64,000 bases of DNA from Portulaca oleracea (lineage: Eukaryota; Streptophyta; Magnoliopsida; Caryophyllales; Portulacaceae): NCBI GenBank assembly GCA_029582165.1, contig CM055870.1, forward strand, positions 3,683,332 to 3,747,331. Direction: 5' to 3'. A model generated the notes under the pieces. That model was not told the origin of the DNA. It saw nothing but the letters and a program-made list of their open reading frames with translations, and made no database searches. Made by a program: the position numbers and the translations under genes. This document shows positions 10,048-21,789 of this stretch, piece by piece; position 1 is the first letter of the stretch, and every line of letters begins with the position of its first letter.

Positions 10048-11431
10048 CTTATTATCCAAAAAATTTGCTGGAAGTTGTCATACATTCATAACAACTGACT
10101 ATCGGGGGACCACTTTTTTTTAATGCATTCAAAGGGGACGAAGTTGCTAAACAATTGGCTAGCAGGTGACTTTCCGGCCATTATTTGCCGGAAAACGGTG
10201 ACAGTTGAGTAAAATTATTATTTTTTGAATTTGCTTATATTAACGCCGAGACAACCCTCCATTGCTCCTTCCTCCTTCATCCACCATTTTCATTCTTCTC
10301 GTTCTTAAAAAATCTCCATCAAATTTGTCATTTGCAAGTACAAAATACCAATTTTCCTCCAGTAAAACAAATTTATTCCCATATTCACTAATACTATCTT
10401 CATTCACAGGTAACAATCACCAACAAGTCCTTCAAATTACTCTATGCTACCATACATGGATAATGAGGAGAAAGATTTTGTAACTCCAAAGCAAAAATGT
10501 AAGCTTTGCCATCAACAAGAAACGGAAAAACTAAACATCACTCGTACAAGCACAACTCAATGACAAATGAAACTACAACAAAAAACGCAATTTCAGCAGC
10601 AGATATCAGCCATGAACCCTAATTGAAATTCCTGCGAAATAAAAAGAGGAAAAACTTGAACCAGGCACAATGCCCACCACCTGTTCGACGAATTGCCTAG
10701 GAGAGGAAAACCACACCCAGAAACCCAATTCAATGGAACCCACTTCTTCGAATTTCATCTCTGTATACTTGCATTTGCCGAACCTCATTCCAATTTGATC
10801 CCTTCAAAATCCGATCTTCTCAAACTCATTATCATAATTGCAATTGTCGCCATTTGGATGAACAAGGAAGCTAGATTTGTTGGGCACCACCTTTGTTTGT
10901 TGAATTAATTGTTTAAGAGTTGGGATATCTGAACCAGGTGTGGGTGCCAATAGAGGGGTTCATGGTGGCTGAAGCCGTGAGAGAAAGTTGAGAAAATGGA
11001 ATTTTGTGCAATTATTTAAGGGGAAGGAAGAACAAGAGATGAGGACAAGTATACAAACCAGTAGAACCAGTTAAAGGAGAGACAAGGAGAGAGAGAGAGA
11101 AAACGAATTGGGAGAAAAATTTGTCGTGCATGAAATAAATTAATTGTCATGCTTGTTTGGCAGGTCATCTGGGTTTCACCATTGACGAAGACACAAGCCA
11201 AGCATCAATTTTCTGAGGGGGGAAAGATAAGTGTTACCTCGTCTTTTCAACTACCACCTCAAGGGCTTTTAAGACTTTTCATATTTTCCGGCTTAAAGTG
11301 ACCGGAAAGTCACCTACCAGCCAATTGTTTAGCAACTTGGTCCCCTTTGTGTGCATTAAAAAAATGTGATCCCCCAGTAGTTAGTTGTTAAAAATGTATG
11401 ACATCTCCCAGCAAATTTTTGCTTATTATCC
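10048..11431. mobile_element. MULE (Mutator-like element), non-autonomous, with 10-bp target duplication
   Basis: The element spans 10058-11421 (1364 bp). It is flanked by a perfect direct repeat CTTATTATCC at 10048-10057 and 11422-11431. Terminal inverted repeats of about 140 bp begin with AAAAATTTGCTGG and share GTCATACATT, TTGCTAAACAATTGGCT and GTGACTTTCCGG. Long arms and a 9-10 bp duplication are the hallmarks of MULEs. The 1.1-kb core has no transposase. It shows short open frames on both strands (for example 10606-10788 on the minus strand) that I do not recognise, so gene-fragment capture (Pack-MULE) is possible but unproven. It ends about 110 bp upstream of the likely EMB2004 transcribed region, so it may supply or disrupt promoter sequence. 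Confidence 0.88.
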
Positions 11432-11615
11432 TCTTGATATTTTATGGTCAATTAGCTTTTGAGTCATCATTCAAGGTCAAGAACCCTAAACTAAATTTAA
11501 GTTGGACTTAAATTTCCAAGAGCACTAATTTTGGGACGGAGATGGTATTCCTTGGCCCAAAATCATATGTTGTAAACCCATTTCACTTTCAACCCAAAAT
11601 ACCAATAACTAAACA

Positions 11616-11618
<3 letters not shown>

Positions 11619-11656
<38 letters not shown>

Positions 11657-11657
11657 G
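11619..11657 (+). repeat. (CT)n microsatellite in the EMB2004 leader
   Basis: A CT dinucleotide run with one break, about 170-200 bp upstream of the ATG at 11824. Such pyrimidine runs are common in plant core promoters and 5' UTRs. Confidence 0.8.
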
Positions 11658-11823
11658 CAGTCTCACACACTCTCACTGCTTCGAGCAGCGGCGCTCTCTA
11701 TCCTGCTCTTCTATTGTGAAGCTCCATCAAGAACATCAGATAGAATACAACAACTCCTGGAAGAAGAATCGTAAACCCCATCAATGCTTGATTAAAATCC
11801 TCTCATTCTTTCTTAGTTCATCA

Positions 11824-14800
11824 ATGGCTTCCTCTTCCTCCCTTTCTCTCACCTCTAATCCCCAGGTACTCTCTCCTTCTCTCTCTATCTATCCATCGGC
11901 TTCTCGTTTCAATGTTTCGCTGCACTCACTCATTCTTCGTTTCTTCCTCAGCTTCCTCTCCGCCCTCGGACGCCGCTTTTCCGCAAGGGTTTCCAGTTTC
12001 CGGCCACCGTCGGAGGGCGGCGGCGATGTTTGAAGCTAAAATTCGCCGCTGTGAGGGCCGCCGCGTCGACCGCCAGAAGCGGTGGTGGTTCAAGTCGTAG
12101 TCGGAGAGTTTATCGGGAATCGCAGGGGCAAAGCTCGTTGCCGATTAACCAGGTTAAGGAGATTGCTTCCGCCGTTGCTCCCGTTGGATTCTTTATTGCC
12201 GTTTCTTTCGGTAATTGTTGCTTCTCTATGCTGTTTTTTGAGAATTCGTTGTTTTGATTATTCTGTTATGTTTTCTGATTAGAATTCGAGGGTTTTAATG
12301 GGAGAAATAGTGTTTGGTTAGCTGATTTCTGTAGGTAGATAAGGTTTCATTTGTTGAATTGAATGGCCTGATCAGTAGTACTTGTTGAAAGTTATTACTC
12401 AACTCCATTCCATATTAATTGTCTTCAATGTCACTCTTTGATTAATAATTTCTTACATAATATGTTATTAATAATTACAATATTATAGTTTTATGATAGT
12501 ATTTTTCGTCACAAATCCATTGGTGGTAATCTTATAGAGCAACTCATTGTATCTATTGAGAAATTTATGGTCCAAAATTTTGAAATTTGACTGCACAATT
12601 TGCAAAGACGATAATTAATATGGAACGGAGGGAGTATTTGTGAAAGGTGTCATTTGTTTAGTTGCATTGCAATGCGAATGGAGTGCACTTGAAGCTCTCA
12701 AGAGTTATTAGGTTCTTTGTTGTTGATTGTAATTTGCGAAGTGGATAGAGTACCGTAGGCATTGAATGGCAGTATAAGGTGGATTTAGAGCTGGCAAAAA
12801 CTTGCCTGACCCAAATTGTCTGACCCGGAAAAAATCGGTTTGGGACATAGATTTTTCGTCCGAATTTTGATATTGACCGAATATTCGTACATAAAATTTC
12901 TCTTTTTTCTATTGTCCGAACCCGATTTTAGCTTCGCCCGAATTGGCCGACCCGAAATAAGACCGGGTATGGACATGAATTTCTCGTCAGAATTTTGACT
13001 TTGTCCTAATTTGTCCGACTTGAATTTACTCGGACCTGAATTTTTGCCAGCGCTAGGTGGATTGTATTATCGAATGCATGTTCGAGCAACTGCATTTCAA
13101 AGGCATAACAATCACACAAACATTGGAAAGGCAGCTTAGATGTGGTTAATGGTAGGAGGGACAGAATAGAAGAAATGAAGGTTGTTGCAGCAAAACAAAT
13201 GCTTTCATGTTTTGAGCAACACTGAGGAAACTAAGGATTTTTGGACTAGGTAGTAGGAAAAATTGTTAAAATCGGGATTGTAACTCGGATCCATCAGGTG
13301 CTTAGGATCGGAATTAATCCACGTAGGATCGTGGATCGGAATGTAGATAATAGAATCACAATGAGGATTTTGGATCATAAAATTGTACATCAGGATCGAG
13401 ATTTTAATAACTATGGACCTATATTAGTAGCCACTAGTAGGTGTAGTCTATGTCACAATATGCTACGGTTTTGGAATCAGTTCACTAATTTGTTCCTTCA
13501 GCTTGCAGTTTTGTGGAAGTTGGTTGGCAAAATCCTTTTGCCGAAGCCACAGAGGGCTGCAAGCGCAACAACAGAAAGCAAACCTTCCTCACAGGCACCG
13601 GAGATGAAGTGGTCATTTGCTGCAGGCACAAACTTGTTAAAGAATCTCACTCAGAAAATTGAAAGAGATTCAAAGCTGAAGCTAAATGACTTTGCCAAGG
13701 AACTGAGGTCATTTAGCGTAGTTGATATGTCAGGTATGTTCATGAGAGAAGCTGTGGTCATATTATATGAGAATGGGAATTTCAAATGGTGATTTTTGGT
13801 CGCCTCGGTGCCATTTATTGGTTTATCGATTTCACTTGATCTCTTCTTTTCCAAACTGTCTAGGACTGCCTTAGATAAATGGTGGTCACGTGTTTGCTTG
13901 CAGGTCGTAACTTTGGCGATGAAGGTTTATTTTTTCTTGCTGAGAGCCTGGCATATAACCAGGTTAGACATTTCTTTGGAATTATCTTCTACACTCCCCC
14001 TCAGCGCAGAAAAAAAGTGGAAGACTACCCACTGTCTGTTGCTGTACTTGTTTGGTACTGACCTTTCTGGTTATGTGTACTTGATATCCTCCTATAATTA
14101 TTAAAATGGGACTACTCGTGTCAACTATGATTATACTGCATATGACATCTTCAATCTTTTGGTTTAGACTGCAGAAGAAGTGGACTTTTCTGCTAATGGT
14201 ATCACAGCAGATGGGTTAAAAGCTTTTGATGGCATCCTACAATCAAATATCTACTTGAAGACGTTAAATCTCTCTGGAAATTCTTTTGGGGATGAAGGAG
14301 TGAAGGTTGGCCTCGTTCCTTTTCTTTTTGGTGCGTGCAAGGTTGAAAAGCAGTGATTAACCTTTTGATGATCATACACTACATTCATGCACATATGGAG
14401 TACAGATAAGGGCAAAGCTAACTATGTCCTAGTGTTATGGGCTAGCTGAAGAACATTACTAAATAAAATACATCATTCTACTGACACTTTCCTCTATGAG
14501 GCTTACATCCTAGGCATAGTTACCGGGAACGCTACATACGCCCGCGACTCGTGTTCCGGGAACAAGCGTTCTGAAGTCAATACACTAAATTTGTGTAAAA
14601 ATTAGCGACACGTTCCGGGACTAACGATCCGGGAAGCGTTCCCGGTAACTATGATCCCAGGGAAGGGTGGTCAGCAGTTCACTGATTTATTCTTGCAGTC
14701 ATGCGAGGCTCGTGTTGGGGCCTTGGAAGGGGGAAGCTTATATATTGATAGAACAAAGTTCCTTTCTGCATGGATTGATGTTGCTGAAAAAATGTTGTTC

Positions 14801-17800
14801 TTCTTTCTTAAATCTTAATGCTGTGTAACGCTATGAAGGTCATGTTCATCATGTTAGAAGTTTAACTTCTATGTTTCTATGCCCTGCAGCCCAGCATCAG
14901 CATTCTACAAAGTTTAAGTATTTTATATATTTTTGAAAGAAAAAGAAAGAAAAAACTTTGAGGGATGAATTACATATTACATGACATAAGCTTGAACTTT
15001 GGAGGGTGGATTACATAAAAGCTTGAACTTTGGGGTAAATTTTGTGTTTGATTGAACAACTTAAACAATCAAAGACTAATCAGTCATGGAGAGACAGCAA
15101 ATGCTGCTTGTGTCAGTATTTGGCTGTGCCATGAAATGCGCTACATAGAACATACTGCAAATCTGTCAATTTGCTTCTCTACGTGGATTGTAATCTATTC
15201 GAAATTTCTTGCAGTGCTTATGTGAGATATTGGTAAATAATACTGGTATTCAGAAGCTGCAGTTGAACAGCACAGGCTTGGGGGATGAGGTCAGTGTGCA
15301 TCTCAAACGCTGAACTGTGGTTTGTAAAATATTAACTGGTTAGCCCGTTGCCATAGGTTCTATAGTTTGTGATGTCATCATTTGTCAAGAATAAAGGCTA
15401 GAGTTGCACGGTTTCAAAGGAGATGTGGTGTGCCCCCGCCGGGGGGGGGGGGGTAGTCATAAGTCAAATAGCTTTTTATGTTCCTGTGTAGTTTGACGTG
15501 AAGATGTTCGGTCCCTTCATAGATGCCCTTGCTAAACTCTTGGTTGTATGCCTGTATAACCCATGAGACCATGACCATAGCCTGAAGCATACAGCTCCAG
15601 TCCAGGTGTCAGGAAACCTTAACTACAACTTGTGAATTAGTGTCGGGGGTTTGGAGATTACTTCTCTCAATTTACTTGTACATTTGTTAAGTCATTTTTT
15701 TCGAGGGTTTGGGGGCCCAGGGGGACTGTACTTTGACTGCTCTCTTGGGTGTATGTGGTTATGAAGTACATTGTTTTTTATGCAGGGTGCAAAAGCAATT
15801 GCTGAGATGTTGAAGAAAAATTCAACCCTGCGCATTATTGAGCTTAATAACAACATGATCGATTATTCTGTATGTATTATGTAACTTAACCTTATTACTT
15901 TGCATCTCACGTTATAAACATACAAGTCAGAAGCTTGAGAAGTATTTCTGTTCATGTTTTGTGTTTCGAAAAATGGAGGTAGGGTTTTACAAGTATTGCT
16001 GGTGCGCTGCTTGAGAATAATACCATCCAATCTTTGCATCTTAAGTGAGTATACACTGTTTGTTCTCTTTCATTTTTGTGTTTGCTTGTTCTACTTGATG
16101 GCTTTATTGACACTCTTGTTATCCGTTAGTGGCAACTATGGTGGAGCATTGGGGGTTGCTGCCTTGGCCAAAGGGCTGGAGGGAAACAAGTCGTTAAGGG
16201 TATGCTCCCTTATTTTCTTAAATGTTGCCACCTTATTATGTATTTTATTTTTACCTAAGAAAGGGTCGTAATGTAATTATGTGACATGAATCAAGTCTTA
16301 TGATCTGAGACACATGCGTCAAGTTATTACCTGAGATATCATTAAATGTAATTATGTTATCGTTTGGTTCAAGCTCTTTGTCTGAAAACTAAAGTGCTGT
16401 GAATCGGTCTTAGGAACTTCACTTGCATGGGAATTCTATGGGCAATGAGGGAGCTCGCACTCTTATGTCAGGCCTGTCATCTCGCAAAGGTTGGTTTCTT
16501 AAAAGTTTTGTCTCATGTATTCTTCAGAAAGTCTTTCAGATAACCTATTCATCTCCTAGTCTCTTGTACCTCATGTACTGATTTACCTCTGAAATCACTG
16601 AGAATAAGAGTTCCGACCTGTTTGAATTGATAGAAAGCAGAAATGGCTGTGTATTTATAGGGAAAATTTGAAAACATTCAAGTTGATGTGTTTATCTATT
16701 TACTTATTTTGTAATGTAGGGAGTTCCAACACATAGAAAGTATTTTTACTGTGGAGTTCCTGTTTCTAATAACATGCCCATTGATTAAAGGAGAAATCCT
16801 TTTCCACGAGTATATAGTTTGTTAAGATTGAATTGACTGGTGTGGTGCTAGGAAAATTGACGCTTCTGGACTTGAGCAACAATGAAATTGGCTCGAGTGG
16901 TGCCTTTTACATAGCTGAATACATTAAGAATACCAAGAGCTTGTTATGGTTGAACCTTTACATGAATGACATTGGTGACGAGGTATGGATATTTGAGACA
17001 CAATTCAGGGTCAGCAAAGTCTATACTGGAGTCTTATGATACCGTATTTAATTCTTCTGATCATCCCTGAATGTTTGAATATTTGTTAGGGGGCACAAAA
17101 AATCGCTGATGCCCTCAAGCAGAATCGTTCAATTACTACCATTGACTTGGTGAGAAAATAAGCATTTTCTGTTGATCACTTCTAGATTTCGTTGAAACTC
17201 TTAATCCACATCTAAATTCTAAGCTGTGAAACATGTTGGGATTGTCAGGGAGGAAATAATATTCATGCCGAAGGAATCAAGCACATTGCTGAGGTTTTGA
17301 AAGACAATGATGTTATTACAACAGTAAGGCCACTTATCCTCGTCCCCTTTTCCCAAACGAGGTCTTGATCTTTTATTAGCATCTTAGCCTTTTTATATTT
17401 CCTCAGTTGGAGCTTGGCTATAATCCAATGGGACCTGATGGAGCTAAGGCTTTATCTGAAGTCCTCAAGTTTCATGGGAATATAAAGACCCTCAAACTCG
17501 GCTGGTGTCAGGTAACATCTCTGAACTTGTGGTCTGGCAATTTTGTGAATTTAAAATGTGCACTCTTACAGTTTCTGTGATGAATCTTGCAGATTGGACG
17601 AAAAGGTGCAGAATACATTGCCGATACCATAAAGTACAACACCACAATATCAACACTTGACTTGCGAGCAAATGGCTTGATGGATGAGGTATGATATCCA
17701 GACATGCCTTGATGAACCAGCCTAACCAGGGTTCACAGAATCAACCCCCCCCCCCCTACCCAAAAAAAAAAAAAAAGAATTTCCTTGTTCAGGGGCTAAA

Positions 17801-18767
17801 TTTACTTCCGGAAAGGCTTTGCAATGAACCCAAAATTTACCAGAGTTTATCGGCTTTACATCAAAAGTACATTGCTGATAGTACAACACGACAGTAACAA
17901 CACTTGACTTGCAAGCAAATGGCATGATGGATGAGGTGTTATATCCAGACATGCCTTGATGAATGGCAAACCAGCCTGACCAGGGTGCACACAGTCCCCC
18001 CAACCCGCCCCACAAAAAAAATAAAAATAAATAAAAATCGTTGTTATGTGGATCAGTGGATGATATTTTGGCAAATTTGCTTCTGGAGAGGTTTTGCAGT
18101 GGACCCAAAATTTACCAGTGTTTATCAGGTTTCCATCAAAAGAACTGAAGAATAATTTAGCCACCGATTTACTTTGTCACTGCTGTTTGAAGCTGAAAAA
18201 ACCTTGGCCCAAATAACTCCTAAGAAGTGTACATATGATATGGTAATGTGTGACATTGGATGCATAATCTAGTTTCTCTCGTGCTTTCTTTGTCTTTTGG
18301 ATACAGGGTGCAACCTGTTTAGCTCAGAGCCTGAAAGTGGTTAATGAAACCCTGACTTCACTCGATTTGGGATTCAACGAGATAAGGGTATGAACTTAGT
18401 TTCCTCAGGACTGATTTTCGGAGCAAGCAAAAAAAAAAATAAATAAATAAAAAAAAGGGGGCTTTTCCCTCCACTTCTAATTACTGATTTCTGGACAGGA
18501 TCCGGGTGCATTTGCAATCGCACAAGCGCTCAAAGCAAATGAGGATGTTGCCCTTGCATCCATAAACCTCGCCAGCAATTTTATAACGAAACTCGGGCAG
18601 GTAATTAATCTCATTTCAAAATAATCAAACTTGTAATTGCACCCCTTCCTTTTTGTGAATAAATGCGTATTCCTGATGAAATTGTCGACGCTTCTCAGAG
18701 TGCTCTTACTGATGCAAGTGATCATGTACTGGAAATGACCGAAAAGGAGCTCAACATATTCTTCTAG
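11824..18767 (+). CDS. EMB2004: EMB2004-like RNI/leucine-rich-repeat protein (18 exons)
   Basis: Homologue of Arabidopsis EMB2004 (At1g10510), an RNI-like LRR protein needed for embryo development; its molecular role is unclear. Coding exons: 11824-11865, 11952-12210, 13509-13733, 13904-13962, 14168-14305, 15215-15289, 15786-15869, 15983-16044, 16130-16199, 16414-16489, 16852-16982, 17090-17149, 17249-17323, 17407-17511, 17593-17688, 18307-18387, 18499-18600, 18699-18767. All junctions are GT-AG and in phase, giving 602 aa, close to the Arabidopsis length. Residues 1-55 are Ser/Arg-rich, a likely plastid transit peptide. A hydrophobic segment (VAPVGFFIAVSFVLWKLVGKIL) lies near 88-110. From about 175 to 580 there are about 14 LRRs of 28-29 residues (for example TLNLSGNSFGDEG, LDLSNNEIGSSGA). 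Introns 2, 5 and 15 carry transposons or a duplicated exon piece. The gene appears intact. Confidence 0.93.
12396..12636. mobile_element. Stowaway-like MITE in EMB2004 intron 2
   Basis: The ends read CTCAACTCCATTCCATATTAA on the left (from 12398) and TTAATATGGAACGGAGGGAG on the right (to 12634). They are inverted copies of the Stowaway-type CTCCCTCCGTTCC end, with TA on both sides. Length is about 237 bp, with no coding capacity. Confidence 0.7.
12778..13063. mobile_element. hAT MITE in EMB2004 intron 2
   Basis: The 270-bp element 12786-13055 has terminal inverted repeats TAGAGCTGGCAAAAA and TTTTTGCCAGCGCTA. It is bounded by a perfect 8-bp target duplication GGTGGATT (12778-12785 and 13056-13063). 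The TAGNGCTGGCAAAA end and 8-bp duplication are typical of Ac/hAT-type elements. The inside repeats short motifs such as TCCGAATTTTGA and GACCCGAA. Confidence 0.88.
14515..14653. mobile_element. Small foldback MITE in EMB2004 intron 5
   Basis: CATAGTTACCGGGAACGCT at 14515-14533 and its exact reverse complement at 14635-14653 bound a 139-bp unit. The inside repeats CGTTCCGGGA. No clear target duplication is seen. Confidence 0.7.
17614..18142 (+). repeat. Tandem duplication containing a decayed copy of EMB2004 exon 15
   Basis: Unit 1 (17614-17867) holds the 3' part of exon 15 and the start of intron 15. Unit 2 (17868-18142) repeats it. Both begin TACATTGC, include CAACACTTGACTTGC, GATGGATGAGGT, ATATCCAGACATGCCTTGATG and CCCAAAATTTACCAG, and end CATCAAAAG. 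In unit 2 the exon copy has lost nine bases and gained an in-frame TAA. Its donor changed from GGTATG to GGTGTT, so it is a dead exon inside the real intron. Confidence 0.9.
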
Positions 18768-21548
18768 GTTTGCTCATTTAAGTAGGGAATTTTCTTTTTT
18801 TATCTACAGTTGGAATTCTTTGTAATTAGATTAATCCCTGACAATTACTGGGGATAGAAATTTTGATATTGAGGAACCGTAGTCCTTCGTAGGTTGATTT
18901 GTGTAGGTAACAGTTGGTCCTTGCTTAATCTAGATCTTACTTTAGATTTTTGCAAATCAATATATGGGTTCTATGCAGGTTCTGCTATTGGGCTTTATTT
19001 CTGTTTTTTTTGTCCAATTATTGTTTGAACTAAATTTCCTAGGGGATGTGCCAAAAGGAGAGTACATCATGAATTGGCGTTGCTAATTGGGTACGAAATA
19101 ATGAAGTTTCAGTTTTGTTATTTTGGAGCAGTGGCTGGAAATCTTGTGATGCCAAATTGTTGTTACATCCCGCGTTCCTTACACCGCATTTATCGTAATT
19201 TACCACATTATCCACAAATTACTGCATCTTATCATACCACATCATACTTTACCATAGTTTTCTCTCCCCTCACTTACCACACCAATCACATTTTACCACA
19301 TCGTACCATAACGTATCACATTTTCCACAATTTACCATATCATACAATTTCTGCACCTTACCCACCGTAGAAATGAACAGGGGCTTGTGTTCGTCAGTAA
19401 TGTTTGATGTAGCATTTAGATCAACTCGAATTCTAGCTGGACAAACATTAATGCTGGAAAGCTAATGTTTGAACCAGTGTTTCAAGTAACACTTAACATT
19501 TCAAACAACTTTTCTGAAATAAGTTAAAATGCATATATTAAAGAACAGAGAGAGTAATATTATTTTAGGGGTTTTCCACTTCTGAAAGAGTACTGTGAAA
19601 ACGGATATTTATTTTGATGCCAAAATTATTGTCAAAAATGGAAATTTATTTTGGTGCCAAAATCATTTGTCGTCCTAGTTTTGGGAGGCCCCTTGTCGTC
19701 CATCAATTTGTATGACATTTTAAGCTTAAGCATAATTTTCATTAATGGTGCATTGGTGCTTATGACATTTTAAGCTTAAGCATAATGTTCATTAATGGGA
19801 GTATAGGACAAATGGAGTAATAAAGCACGGGCGGACCTAGGGCTAAGTCTGGAGTGACCACGACCATCGGTAACATGAAAAAAGTAATAATACATTATAA
19901 TTTAAGATAAAAAATTATGGATTTTTTATATTTCAGATAATTATAATAGTTTATTGGTCACGCCTAATTAGAAAACTTAGATCCACCCCTGAATTTAAAG
20001 AGTAAAATTTCTAATGAATGTTTTTTCTTTTTTGGGCGGACAGTTCTATGAACGTTAGTTGTCTTAACTGGCAAAACGTTTAGCTATTTTCATGAGTTTT
20101 TAATTTGTGTAATTATATTGAATTTAAGTGCACGGTTGAAGGTTGAGTATTCTACAAATTGGTAAGTTCTGAAAATGGAGTTTGACAAATATTTTCAACA
20201 AACTCAAAGAGAAGTAAAATTTAAATTCTATTTATTGGCTCAAAGTTGTGAATCCGATTACTACAAGCAACTACTTTTATTTGCTAATTGATGCTACAAT
20301 TCTATCTCACGATCAAAAGTGGAAATATTTCACCTCAAATTTGTGAATGGAAGTGAAGCCTACAATCACTTAATTTAAAACCCTCAAAATAGAATAGTAT
20401 GTAAAAAATGTTTTGGCAAAATTAAGAAAAAGTTGAAGCACAATAAAGTTTTCTTCAAGCAACATATATATTCTCTTTTTATGTAAGAATAGACGGTCCA
20501 ACCCACATAACCCCTATTGCAATGCGATCTAGTACTCTTTATAAAGAGGACAATAAACAGTAGAATACTTATCATCCTAACAAATACATCTTTCATGTCT
20601 TCAAACCAATTATGTTATTCGATATTTGACAAAGCTACAACTAAAATATCGGTGTCTATACTTAGATTAGTAAATTTGCTTCATATGAATTGTAAGTAAC
20701 ACATGTATAATTATTAAAAGTGAGGTTTTATTTAAGTATTACTTATCATAATACATGTATAACCCTCACATTAGCCAAGTTATACTAGGGTTTGTTATTA
20801 TTATTGTTATTATATATCATAAATATGAAATTTCTAAATACTGCTCTTAAATTTCTAAATACCAGAATTTGTTATTATTATTGTTATTATATAGTGGTAG
20901 GTTGTGTTATAATAAAACCCTAATAACAAATAATGCTCTTAAACAATAAAGTGAGATAGTATACTTTAAATGGTAGAGCACACTCAACATATTTGAAACA
21001 AGGGAGCCAAGGGTAGGTTTGGTTGACTAGGCACGCGCGTCGCCTCCATTGTCCAGTCGATTGGGCCTGGTCGGGTTCAAGATTTGGTTATGCACCTTTG
21101 TTCTTACAGTTTTCTTTTATTATATATCTCGAAAGTTGGTGTTTTGACTGCTTGTTGGCTGATATGCTACTGGACGAAATTTTCTTCTTTCGAAATTGAT
21201 TAAGCAACTCTCCAGAACTGATTACTCAATTTTCTAGTTGTTGTTTTCGATACTAACTTGGTTTCTGCTCCTTTGCTATTTGAACTCCTCTCATCTTCCT
21301 CTTTTCAATACAAAATTTCTTTCCCAGTTACTCTCTCTCTCTCTCTCTCTCTATATGTTTTATCTCAAAATATTTGGGCAATATTCATTTTACTCCAACT
21401 GGTTAATAAAAAATGCACAATATTAATCAGACCGTGCAGCGTAATCCTAGGGAGTGACCGCAATCGAAGACTTTGCATCTCTACTCACGCGAAATTACTT
21501 TTAAAACAATGAAAGCCACGCCAGAATATTCATACCATATGTAATTTG
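18768..21548. other. Intergenic region with short repeats
   Basis: I found no gene. Contents include a TTACCACA-rich stretch at 19190-19370 that ends GAACAGGGGCTTG, resembling a Harbinger-type MITE interior and end. A 51-bp tandem duplication lies at about 19708-19797 (TATGACATTTTAAGCTTAAG twice). A TTATTATTATTG repeat pair lies at 20795-20895. A (CT)n run lies at 21325-21350. Confidence 0.45.
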
Positions 21549-21784
21549 TTCAATTTTTTTTAACATAGGTAATAAATAGTTCAACCCATCGGGCCCCTAT
21601 CTCAGGAGTATAACCCAACATGCCTTTGTGAGGGGCCGGGAAGGGAGATGTCAATGGCCCAAAGATGGGCCCCACTCAACCCACAACACTCTCTGAAATG
21701 GTTAGAGAGAGATGTTGTCCCCATGATTCGAACCCTGGACACCTGGGGTAGCAGGTGGACCGTGATTGGCTACTATTTTCAATT
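21549..21784 (-). mobile_element. tRNA-derived SINE
   Basis: On the minus strand a Pol III A box TAGCCAATCACGG (21760-21772) is followed 26 bp later by a B box GGTTCGAATCA (21724-21734). A unique body and a 3' A-rich tail (TTAAAAAAAATTG) come next. A 7-bp duplication TTCAATT flanks it at 21549-21555 and 21778-21784. Length is about 222 bp. The box order, A-tail and target duplication together support a SINE. Confidence 0.78.
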
Positions 21785-21789
21785 ATTCG

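Noticed and set aside
11542..12033. 163-codon frame over the EMB2004 leader and intron 1
   Set aside because: It reads through the CT microsatellite and intron 1 in the wrong frame for the transit peptide. The spliced frame gives a full 602-residue protein.
17691..18164. Overlapping frames on both strands in EMB2004 intron 15
   Set aside because: They arise from the duplicated exon fragment and the poly(C)/poly(A) tracts.
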